Below, piece by piece: positions 1-5,797 of a stretch of DNA of 6,871 nt; positions within the stretch are counted from its first letter, which is position 1, and the number at the start of each line of letters is the position of its first letter. The DNA lies in contig JBJXHB010000448.1 in NCBI GenBank assembly GCA_046160725.1, positions 1 to 6,871 on the forward strand. Direction: 5' to 3'. The notes beneath the pieces were generated by a model. That model was not told where the DNA came from and did not search any database. It was given only the letters and a program-made list of their open reading frames with translations. The position numbers were made by a program, and so were the translations under genes. The stretch is from JBJXHB01 sp046160725 (GTDB taxonomy: Bacteria > Pseudomonadota > Gammaproteobacteria > Burkholderiales > Burkholderiaceae_C).

Positions 1-955
1 CCTGCAGCAGGTAGGTGTCGCCCTGGTAGACGCGGTCGGCCACGGTGGCCTGCAGGCGGTTGTGGCCGGCCGGGGCGGGCGTATCGGCGCCCAGCAGCTG
101 CAGCCGCTCGGGGCGCAGCATCAGCCAGGCCGGGCCCGGGCCGGGGGCGGCGCCTGGCACGGGTGGCGGCAACGCCAGCGCCTGCCCGGCGCACTGCGCG
201 ACAGCGCCGTCCAGCGCCACCCGCAGCAGGCTGGACTCGCCGATGAAGGCCGCCACGAAGCGGTTGGCCGGCTGCTCGTACAGCTGCTGCGGCGTGCCCA
301 GCTGCATGATGCGGCCGTGCTGGATGACCGCGATGCGGTCGGACATGGTCAGCGCCTCGCGCTGGTCGTGGGTGACGTAGATCGTGGTCGTGCCCAGCTG
401 CTCGTGCAGCCGCCGCAGCTCGATCTGCATGTGCTCGCGCAGCTGCTTGTCCAGCGCCGACAGCGGCTCGTCCATCAGCACGATGCGCGGCTCGAAGACG
501 ATGGCCCGGGCCAGGGCCACGCGCTGGCGCTGGCCGCCGGACAGCTCGTCGATGCGCCGCGCGCCGTAGCCCTCCAGCTGCACCGTCGCCAGCGCCGCCT
601 GCACGCGCTGGTGCAGCGCATCCCCAGACACGCCGCGCAGCCGCAGCGGGTAGCCGATGTTGCCGGCCACGTCCATGTGCGGGAACAGCGCGTAGTTCTG
701 GAACACCATGCCGATGTCGCGCTGGTGCGGCGGCAAGCGCACCACCTCGTCGTTGCCGAAGCGCAGGCTGCCCTCGTCGGGCCGGATGAAGCCGGCCAGC
801 ACCATCAGCAGCGTGGTCTTGCCGGAGCCGGAGGGCCCCAGCAGCGTGAGGAACTCACCGGCCCGGACATCGAGGTCGACGTCGTCCAGCGCCCGCACCG
901 CGCCATAGCGCTTGCGCAGGCCGCGCGCGGTGATCGGGACGGCCTGGCGTGCCAT
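1..955 (-). CDS. ABC importer ATP-binding subunit, PotA-type (partial, C-terminus cut by window edge)
   Basis: This is the nucleotide-binding subunit of an ABC importer, acting on the cytoplasmic face of the inner membrane and hydrolysing ATP to drive uptake. The reading frame stays open to the left edge, giving 318 residues; family members are usually about 350-380. All ATPase motifs are present: Walker A GPSGSGKT (40-47), Q-loop Gln86 in MVFQNYALFPH, signature LSGGQRQR (138-145), Walker B IVLMDEP with Glu163, D-loop SALD, and the switch His196 in VTHDQREA. A C-terminal TOBE-type regulatory region begins near 278 (LMLRPERLQL) and is cut off. The start is the ATG whose complement is at 953-955, 10 bases after the stop of the binding-protein gene, so the two form one operon. 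The site before it (GGCGGG) is a weak ribosome-binding site. The motif set and neighbour fit the polyamine/PotA group, but UgpC/MalK-like ATPases look similar, so the substrate is not fixed. Confidence 0.95.
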   Translation of the reverse strand, partial: MARQAVPITARGLRKRYGAVRALDDVDLDVRAGEFLTLLGPSGSGKTTLLMVLAGFIRPDEGSLRFGNDEVVRLPPHQRDIGMVFQNYALFPHMDVAGNIGYPLRLRGVSGDALHQRVQAALATVQLEGYGARRIDELSGGQRQRVALARAIVFEPRIVLMDEPLSALDKQLREHMQIELRRLHEQLGTTTIYVTHDQREALTMSDRIAVIQHGRIMQLGTPQQLYEQPANRFVAAFIGESSLLRVALDGAVAQCAGQALALPPPVPGAAPGPGPAWLMLRPERLQLLGADTPAPAGHNRLQATVADRVYQGDTYLLQ

Positions 956-965
956 CCGGGCCCGC

Positions 966-2027
966 CTACTCGGTCAGCATGTTCTGGTACTGGGCCGCGG
1001 CGGCGGCCTCGAACTTGGCATACCAGTCCAGGCTGATCGCGACCTGCTTGGCGGCGTTGTCCGGGTGCGACGGCAGCCGCTTGGCATAGGCCGCGTCGAT
1101 GGTGCCCAGGTCATAGGCCTTCTTGTTGGTCGGCCCGTAGGTGATGTATTTGGTGAACTCGGCCTGGTAGGGCGGCTTGCTGATCTCGGCCAGGAACTTC
1201 ATGGCCAGGTCCTTGTTGGGCGCGCCCTTGGGGATGGCATAGCAGTCGTAGTCCAGCAGGCCCTGGTTGTAGGTGTAGCTGACCTTGCCGCCGTCCTTGG
1301 CCACGACGTCGAAGCGGCCGTTCCAGCCGGTGGTCATGTCGACCTCGCCGTCCTTCATCAGCTGCGCATGCTGCGCGCCGGAGCTCCACCACACGGCGAT
1401 GTGCGGCTTCAGCTCCTTGATCTTCTTGATGGCGCGCTCGATGCCACCGGGGGCGGACAGCACCTCGTAGACCTTGTTCGGCGGCACGCCGTCGGCCATC
1501 AGCGCCGGCTCCAGCGCGCCGGCCACGCCCTTGCGGTAGGCGCGCTTGCCGGGGAACTTCTTGACGTCCCAGAAGTCGGCCCAGCTCTGCGGGCCCTTGT
1601 CGCCGTAGGTCTTGGTGTTCCAGGCCAGCACGGTGGAGAACACGTCGCCGCCGACGCACCAGTCGGTGGCCATGCCCGACGAGAAGCTGGAGATGTCGAT
1701 GACCTTGTAGTCCAGCTTCTCCAGGATGCCCTCGGCGCCGGCGCGCGCCGCACTGCCGGAGCCGCTGGCGACGATGTCCCAGGTGACGGCGCCGGCCTTG
1801 ACCTTCAGGCGCAGGTCGGCGATGCCGGTGTAGGTCTCTTCCTTGACCTTGATGTTCATGGCCTTGGCGGCGGGCTGGAACAGGGCCTTGCTCTGGCCGT
1901 CCTGGTAGGCGCCACCGAAGGACACCACCGTCAGCTCCTGCGCCAGCGCGGCGGGCGCCGACAGGACGGCAGCGGCCGCGACGGCGGCGGTGGCCAGGGC
2001 ATGGCGCGGGAAGGGCAACTTCAGCAT
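966..2027 (-). CDS. Periplasmic substrate-binding protein of a polyamine/amino-acid-type ABC importer (PotD/PotF-like)
   Basis: The 353-residue product is the extracytoplasmic receptor that would deliver ligand to the ABC importer. It has a clear Sec signal peptide: a basic start (MLKLPFPRHA), an alanine-rich hydrophobic core, and a cleavage site at ALA|QE after residue 29. The mature protein opens with ELTVVSFGGAY. It carries family-like blocks: WDIVASGSG with the following EGILEKLDY (83-107), PQSWADFWDVKKFPGKR (146-162), and DYDCYAIPKGAPN (259-271). These resemble the SBP_bac_8/PotD class (spermidine/putrescine or similar ligands). Two cysteines (124 and 262) remain in the mature part and could pair. 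The start is supported by a GGAG ribosome-binding site 7 bases upstream and by the signal peptide; the open frame further upstream (to 2648) is antisense to another gene and was discarded. It is the first gene of the operon containing the ATPase. The ligand cannot be assigned from sequence. Confidence 0.94.
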   Translation of the reverse strand: MLKLPFPRHALATAAVAAAAVLSAPAALAQELTVVSFGGAYQDGQSKALFQPAAKAMNIKVKEETYTGIADLRLKVKAGAVTWDIVASGSGSAARAGAEGILEKLDYKVIDISSFSSGMATDWCVGGDVFSTVLAWNTKTYGDKGPQSWADFWDVKKFPGKRAYRKGVAGALEPALMADGVPPNKVYEVLSAPGGIERAIKKIKELKPHIAVWWSSGAQHAQLMKDGEVDMTTGWNGRFDVVAKDGGKVSYTYNQGLLDYDCYAIPKGAPNKDLAMKFLAEISKPPYQAEFTKYITYGPTNKKAYDLGTIDAAYAKRLPSHPDNAAKQVAISLDWYAKFEAAAAAQYQNMLTE

Positions 2028-2211
2028 GGGGTGTCTCCGGTCGTGTGGGCTGGGGCGCCACCCTTGTGGCACCCGCGTGCCGGCGCAGTGTGGGCATGGG
2101 TGCCGAGGCCGGACAGGGCCATTCTGAACCGGGGGGCAGTCCGCTTTGCCGCGCGTTTGCCCTGCCTCGCGGGCGACGTCGCGCGGTCCCGGCCTTGGGT
2201 ACATTGGACCC
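2028..2211. promoter_or_regulatory. Divergent intergenic region between importer operon and flavoprotein gene
   Basis: These 184 bases separate two genes read in opposite directions, so promoters for both should lie here. No convincing -35/-10 pair was found on either strand. The best single hexamers are TACATT at 2200-2205 on the plus strand and CAGAAT (complement of ATTCTG, about 2122-2127) on the minus strand, each 4 of 6 matches with no good -35. Two overlapping short inverted repeats, GCCAC-N4-GTGGC (2057-2070) and GGCAC-N4-GTGCC (2068-2081), lie 30-55 bases upstream of the binding-protein start. They could be an operator or a leader hairpin, or chance in GC-rich DNA. No small ORF with a ribosome-binding site was seen. 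Confidence 0.5.
2035..2040 (-). promoter_or_regulatory. Ribosome-binding site of the substrate-binding protein gene
   Basis: On the minus strand the sequence CCGGAG lies 7 bases before the ATG at 2027. It fixes the start that gives a complete Sec signal peptide and rules out the much longer upstream open frame. Confidence 0.7.
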
Positions 2212-3486
2212 ATGACGAGTTCGACCCTGCCGGCGGTGTCGGCCACACGCTCGGCCATCGTGGTCGGCGCCGGCATCGTCGGCATCTGCTGCGGCATCGA
2301 GCTGCAACGGCGCGGCTGGACGGTGACCGTGATCGACCGCCTGGACCCGGGCCAGGCCTGCTCCTGGGGCAATGCCGGCATCCTGGCCGCGCATGCGGTG
2401 GTGCCGGTGGCGCTGCCCGGGCTGCTGCCGCAGGTGCCCGGCATGCTGCTGCGGCGCGACGGCCCGCTGGTGCTGCGGCGCGGCTCGCTGCGCACCACCT
2501 TGCCCTGGCTGCGCCGCTTCATCCGGGCGGGCGAGATCGGCAACGTGCGGCGCGCCGCCGGCGCGATGAAGGCCCTGTACGGGCCGGCGCTCGACCTGCA
2601 CCAGGCCCTGGCCCGCGAGGCCGGCGTGCCGCAGCTCATCCGCGACACGCCGGGCCTTTACGTGCACCGCGACCCGGCCGGCATCGACGGCACCCGCGGC
2701 ATCGCCTGGCAATTGCGCCGCGAGCATGGCGCGCGCATCGAGGTGCTGGAGGGTGCCGCGCTGCGCGAGGCCGAGCCGGCGCTGTCGCCGGCCTACACCC
2801 GCGCCGTCCGCATGGGCCCAATGGGCTACACCACGCATCCCTACCGGCTGACCCATGCCTATGCGGCGCTGTTCGCGCGGCTGGGCGGGCGGCTGCTGCG
2901 GGCCGAGGTGCGGGCGGTGCGCCCGCGCGAGGACGCGGTGCAGGTGCAGGCCGGCGACGAGACCCTGGACGCCGCCGTGGCGGTGGTGGCCGCCGGCGCC
3001 TGGACGGCGCCGCTGCTGCGCCCGCTGGGCCTGGACTTGCCGCTGATCGCCGAGCGCGGCTATCACATGACCTTTGCCGAGCCGGGCATCCGGCTGAACC
3101 ATGTCGTCAGCGAGGTGCAGCACCACTTTGCGGTGACGCCGATGGACATGGGCCTGCGCGTGGCCGGCACCGAGGAGCTGGGCCTGCCGGACGAGCCGCC
3201 GGCCTGGCGCCGCGCCGAGGCCCTGGCCCGCCATGCACAGCGCCTGTTTCCGACCGCCACGCTGACCGATGGAAGCCGCTGGATGGGCCCGCGCCCGGGC
3301 CTGCCCGACAGCCTGCCCGCCATCGGCGCGGTGCCGGGCCATCCGCAGATCCTGGTCGCCGCCGGCCATGGCCACCTGGGCCTGACCGGCGGCCCGCACA
3401 CTGGCCGCATCGTGGCCGGCCTGCTGTCGGGCGAGGCGGTCGGGGTGTCGATGGCGCCGTATTCACCAGGGCGCTTTGCGCGCTAG
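2212..3486 (+). CDS. FAD-dependent D-amino-acid dehydrogenase-like oxidoreductase (DadA/DAO family)
   Basis: The 424-residue product belongs to the FAD-dependent glycine/D-amino-acid oxidase family. These enzymes oxidise an amine or amino acid to the imine, which hydrolyses to oxo-acid and ammonia. The N-terminal Rossmann fold shows AIVVGAGIVG (GxGxxG at 19-24), with Asp42 at the end of the second strand as the ribose-binding acid. CSWGNAGIL (50-58) is a typical DadA-like FAD-contact motif. The mid-domain block MGYTTHPYRLTHAYA resembles the substrate domain of DadA. The C-terminal FAD-closing motif VAAGHGHLGLTGGP lies at 382-395. The length matches DadA (about 416-432). There is no signal peptide, so it is cytoplasmic or peripheral to the inner membrane. 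The ATG at 2212 is chosen because the Rossmann strand begins 15 residues later; the in-frame ATG at 2146 adds unconserved residues. The ribosome-binding site is weak. Divergence from the importer suggests linked catabolism, but the true substrate (D-amino acid, sarcosine-like amine, polyamine derivative) is unknown. Confidence 0.93.
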   Translation: MTSSTLPAVSATRSAIVVGAGIVGICCGIELQRRGWTVTVIDRLDPGQACSWGNAGILAAHAVVPVALPGLLPQVPGMLLRRDGPLVLRRGSLRTTLPWLRRFIRAGEIGNVRRAAGAMKALYGPALDLHQALAREAGVPQLIRDTPGLYVHRDPAGIDGTRGIAWQLRREHGARIEVLEGAALREAEPALSPAYTRAVRMGPMGYTTHPYRLTHAYAALFARLGGRLLRAEVRAVRPREDAVQVQAGDETLDAAVAVVAAGAWTAPLLRPLGLDLPLIAERGYHMTFAEPGIRLNHVVSEVQHHFAVTPMDMGLRVAGTEELGLPDEPPAWRRAEALARHAQRLFPTATLTDGSRWMGPRPGLPDSLPAIGAVPGHPQILVAAGHGHLGLTGGPHTGRIVAGLLSGEAVGVSMAPYSPGRFAR

Positions 3487-3537
3487 GGCCTGCCAGCAGG
3501 CAGAGTGGGCCCTCCGATGGCGTCAACAGGCCCTAGC
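3482..3537. repeat. Perfect 11-bp inverted repeat spanning the flavoprotein stop codon; possible terminator
   Basis: GCTAGGGCCTG (3482-3492) is exactly reverse-complementary to CAGGCCCTAGC (3527-3537), with a 34-base loop. The left arm contains the TAG stop of the flavoprotein gene. The same left arm can instead pair locally as GCCTGC-CA-GCAGGC (3488-3501), or as AGGGCC with GGCCCT (3485-3490 and 3508-3513). No T-run follows, so this is not a textbook intrinsic terminator. It may still end transcription, protect the 3' end or bind a protein. Confidence 0.6.
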
Positions 3538-3603
3538 CAATCCTGGGGTCGCGCGCGCCGCGGATCGGGTCCACAGTGCGGTCCATGCGGCCGACCGGCC
3601 GTC
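3538..3603. other. Leader region of the candidate lipoprotein gene: short direct repeat and GC hairpin
   Basis: The leader contains GGTCCA twice with a 12-base period (3568-3573 and 3580-3585). A hairpin CGGCC-GACC-GGCCG (3588-3601) ends two bases before the Shine-Dalgarno sequence. An alternating CG run lies at 3549-3556. No -35/-10 promoter pair could be recognised. In DNA this GC-rich, stems of five bases are common, so a function for the hairpin is only a possibility. Confidence 0.3.
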
Positions 3604-3611
3604 AGGAGGAG
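3604..3611 (+). promoter_or_regulatory. Strong Shine-Dalgarno site of the candidate lipoprotein gene
   Basis: AGGAGGAG is a near-perfect anti-16S match; its AGGAGG core ends 6 bases before the ATG at 3616. It decides the start: the in-frame ATG at 3505 would add 37 low-complexity residues in front of a good signal sequence. It is the best ribosome-binding site in the window. Confidence 0.85.
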
Positions 3612-3615
3612 CGAC

Positions 3616-4872
3616 ATGAGAAACGGATACACGCTTTGTGCCGCTATGGTGCTCGCCGCGGTCCAACCGGGCTGCGCCATCGTCTCCAGTGTCGATGCGC
3701 GGGCCGGCGGCCAGGGCATCGCCTACATGCTGCCCAAGGCCCTGCTGCCGGTGGAGCTGGTGGATGTCGGCGACGGGTTCGACCTGCGCGTCCAGGCGCC
3801 TGTCGTCGTCGGCGATCCGAAGCATCTGTACGCCCTGCAGCGCAGCGGCAACGTGTTCACCAGCGACCGTGTGGTGATCACCGTCGACCCGGCCAAGGGC
3901 CTGTTGACGGCCATCGACGTGAAGTCCGACGACAAGAGCCTGGCCTCGGTCATCAAGCTGGCCAGCGGGCTGCGGGCCGAGGCCGCGGACCAGTCGACCA
4001 GCGTGGTCGTGCACCGGGGCCTGTTCGATCCGGGCTGGCCACAGGCAGAGGTCGACAGCTTCAATGGCACGCTGCGCAGCGCGGCCGCCGACCACGTTCG
4101 GCGGCGCCTGGTGGATGGCGGCTGCACCAACCCGGACGCGGAGGCGGCGACATGCAAGTCTGTGCGCCGGCTCGAGGGCCTGTTGAAGCGGGCACCGCTG
4201 GAGGTGAGCGTGGCCGACGGGCCGGCGCCGTCACCGATGACAGCCGACTGCTCGGCCGGTTTTTGCTACCGCATCAATCTCCCTCATGAGGTGCGGTTGT
4301 CCGGGGGCGGCGTCAGCAACACCGCGGTCTTCGGCCTGCCCAATCGGTCGCCGACCTTTGTGATGCCGCTGGAGCGATGGGCCTTTGTCAACACCACGCA
4401 TGACGTGAAGCTGGAGGAAGGCGTGTTCAAGTCGGTCACCACGGACCGGCCCAGCTCGGCCTTCGCCCTGGCGGCAGCGCCCTTCGACCTGGCCAAGAGC
4501 TCGCTGGAGGCGATCTCGCAGGTGGTGCAGCTCAAGATCGACCTCAGCGGCAAGGAGAAGTCGCTTGCCGAGGCCAAGATCAAGGAGCTGGAGGCCAAGG
4601 AGGCGCTGGAGAAGCACCTGCTCGGCAAATCCAAAGGCCAGGCGGAGGCCGCGCTGTGGGGCGGCGGGCGCCGGACCGATGCCTGGCTGTCCATCCAACT
4701 GGGCCAAGCCAAGGCCAGGGACGCGGCTGGCGGCCTCAAGGTAACGGACAACGGCGGCAATCCGGAGCCGGCCAAGGCCGACAAGCCAGCCGGCGGCGGC
4801 AGCGGTGGCAACACCAGCAGCGGCAGTGGCGGCAACACCAGCAGCGGCGGCAGCGGCACAAAGGGCAATTGA
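3616..4872 (+). CDS. Unrecognised exported protein, candidate lipoprotein, with coiled coil and Gly/Ser-rich tail
   Basis: I do not recognise a family for this 418-residue protein. It begins MRNGYTLCAAMVLAAVQPGC, a short hydrophobic signal sequence. Cys20 after Gly19 could be the lipidated cysteine, although Gln17 at -3 is not the usual Leu/Val, so ordinary Sec cleavage is possible. Residues 35-120 look rich in beta strands (YMLPKALLPVELV, FDLRVQAPVVV, DRVVITVDPAKGLLTAIDV). Four more cysteines fall in two close pairs, 170/180 and 212/217, consistent with disulfides in an exported protein. Residues about 296-346 are charged and Leu/Ala-rich (KEKSLAEAKIKELEAKEALE), predicting an alpha-helical coiled coil. 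Residues 389-418 form a flexible Gly/Ser/Asn tail with two 8-residue repeats. Export with the tail free, or anchoring in the outer membrane, is inferred. It is followed after two bases by the protease gene, so the two are probably co-translated and may work together. Confidence 0.85.
   Translation: MRNGYTLCAAMVLAAVQPGCAIVSSVDARAGGQGIAYMLPKALLPVELVDVGDGFDLRVQAPVVVGDPKHLYALQRSGNVFTSDRVVITVDPAKGLLTAIDVKSDDKSLASVIKLASGLRAEAADQSTSVVVHRGLFDPGWPQAEVDSFNGTLRSAAADHVRRRLVDGGCTNPDAEAATCKSVRRLEGLLKRAPLEVSVADGPAPSPMTADCSAGFCYRINLPHEVRLSGGGVSNTAVFGLPNRSPTFVMPLERWAFVNTTHDVKLEEGVFKSVTTDRPSSAFALAAAPFDLAKSSLEAISQVVQLKIDLSGKEKSLAEAKIKELEAKEALEKHLLGKSKGQAEAALWGGGRRTDAWLSIQLGQAKARDAAGGLKVTDNGGNPEPAKADKPAGGGSGGNTSSGSGGNTSSGGSGTKGN
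4804..4851 (+). repeat. Two tandem 24-bp repeats encoding GGNTSSG(S/G) in the C-terminal tail
   Basis: Copies at 4804-4827 and 4828-4851 are identical at 21 of 24 positions. An 18-base identical core, GGCAACACCAGCAGCGGC, lies at 4807-4824 and 4831-4848. They are in frame and encode GGNTSSGS and GGNTSSGG. All three differences are at third codon positions or a Ser/Gly change, so the unit probably arose by recent in-frame duplication and could vary in copy number between strains. Confidence 0.85.
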
Positions 4873-4874
4873 TC

Positions 4875-5750
4875 ATGCCCCGCCGCCCGCCCCGCCCACG
4901 CGCCGTCTCCACCGGGCTTGCCAGCGCGCCCTACATGGCGCAGACCAACAACGGCGGGCGCATGGAGCGCGTGGCCGGCTTCGATGTCGGCCGGGTCATG
5001 GCGCAGGGCTTCGGCGGCCGCCGCCTGCCCGCCGCGCTGTCCAGCCAGCGTCTGGGTTCGGCAACCTGGCTGGAGTACGCCTTCCCGCAGTCGGTGGTCG
5101 GTCATGACGACCGGGTGCCCATCGTCGACACGACCACGCTGCCCTGGCGCTGCATCTGCCATCTGGTAGTCGATGGCCTGCACGACGAGCAGGTGCTGGG
5201 CACCGGCTGGATGGCCGGCCCGCGCGCCGTGCTCACTGCCGGCCACAACCTGTTCAGCCACAAGCGCGGACGCAGCGCCGAGCGCGTGACGGTGGTGCCC
5301 GGCCGGCAGCTGGATATGGCGCCGTTCGGCTTTTTCCGCAGCATGCGCTTCGATGTGCATCCGCGCTGGCGCACGCTGGGCGACGAGGCCTTCGACCTCG
5401 GCGTGATCTGGCTGGATGCCGCGGTGGGCGACCATGTGGGCTGGTTCGGCTACGGCTCCCGGCCCGACGACGCCTTGCGCAACCTGATCGTCAACACCGC
5501 GGGCTATCCGGCCGACAAGCGGCTCGGGACGCAATGGTTCAATGCCGGGCGCCTCGACGTCATCGAGCCGCGCATCCTGCAGTACGGGCTGGACACCGAG
5601 CCGGGCCAGAGCGGCAGCCCGATCTTCGCGGTCAATGCCCAGGACGAGCGCGTGGTGCTGGCCGTACATGCCTACGGCGGCGATGGCGACAACCGCGGCA
5701 TCCGCATCACCGACGACGTCTTCGCGCAGTTCAAGGCCTGGGTCGGTTGA
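4875..5750 (+). CDS. V8/glutamyl-endopeptidase-like serine protease zymogen (family S1B-like) without visible signal peptide
   Basis: The 291-residue product is a trypsin-fold serine protease. The triad is His124 (VLTAGHN), Asp174 (AFDLGVIWL) and Ser246 (EPGQSGSPIF). SVVGHDDRVPIVDTTTLPWR starts at Ser73 and matches the mature N-terminus of Bacillus/Staphylococcus glutamyl endopeptidases (pattern SVIGxDDR...TTxxPW/Y). Residues 1-72 therefore look like a propeptide and 73-291 (219 residues) like the mature enzyme, close to the B. licheniformis enzyme in length. His265 in LAVHAYGG sits where V8-type enzymes have the histidine that binds the substrate Glu, so cleavage after Glu (or Asp) is predicted. 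The proposed start at 4875 is two bases after the upstream stop, with AAGGG about 9 bases before it. A later ATG (4935 or 4962) is possible, but none gives a hydrophobic signal sequence, which is unusual for this secreted family. Probably translationally coupled to the upstream gene. Confidence 0.9.
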   Translation: MPRRPPRPRAVSTGLASAPYMAQTNNGGRMERVAGFDVGRVMAQGFGGRRLPAALSSQRLGSATWLEYAFPQSVVGHDDRVPIVDTTTLPWRCICHLVVDGLHDEQVLGTGWMAGPRAVLTAGHNLFSHKRGRSAERVTVVPGRQLDMAPFGFFRSMRFDVHPRWRTLGDEAFDLGVIWLDAAVGDHVGWFGYGSRPDDALRNLIVNTAGYPADKRLGTQWFNAGRLDVIEPRILQYGLDTEPGQSGSPIFAVNAQDERVVLAVHAYGGDGDNRGIRITDDVFAQFKAWVG

Positions 5751-5797
5751 GAGGGCCGGCTGCGCCAGCGTCGGTCGCGCGCCCGGCCGGCGGTGCG

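Noticed and set aside
62..1036. 324-codon plus-strand open frame and other plus-strand frames at the left edge
   Set aside because: They are antisense to the ATPase gene, which has every ABC motif on the minus strand and was only missed as an ORF because its end lies outside the window.
2067..2083. Sigma-54-like promoter (TGGCAC...TGCC on plus, CGGCACG...TGCC on minus)
   Set aside because: The spacing between GG and GC is 9 bases on both strands instead of the required 10, and the -12 element is poor.
1111..3399. 762-codon minus-strand open frame
   Set aside because: It overlaps the receptor gene in another frame and is antisense to the flavoprotein; the translation is His/Arg/Gln-rich and has no recognisable motif.
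912..3536. 874-codon plus-strand open frame
   Set aside because: It runs antisense to the receptor gene and then out of frame through the flavoprotein gene. Its product is Arg/Gly/Ala-rich low complexity with no domain. Long spurious frames are expected at about 70% G+C.
4806..4848. Possible CRISPR-like or regulatory repeat from the repeated GGCAACACCAGCAGCGGC
   Set aside because: There are only two copies separated by six bases, and they are in frame inside a coding tail; this is a protein-level tandem duplication.
4656..4874. N-terminal extension of the protease from an upstream ATG at 4656
   Set aside because: It would overlap the end of the upstream gene by more than 200 bases and adds Arg/Gln-rich low-complexity residues typical of an out-of-frame translation; the ATG at 4875 is suitably placed.
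4284..5669. 461-codon minus-strand open frame
   Set aside because: It is antisense to the candidate lipoprotein and protease genes, which show signal sequence, triad and strong ribosome-binding evidence on the plus strand; the minus-strand product is compositionally biased.
5751..5797. Possible terminator between protease and glutaminase genes (GCCGGC ... GGCCGGC)
   Set aside because: The arms are self-palindromic GC words without a T-run; pairing is expected by chance in this composition.
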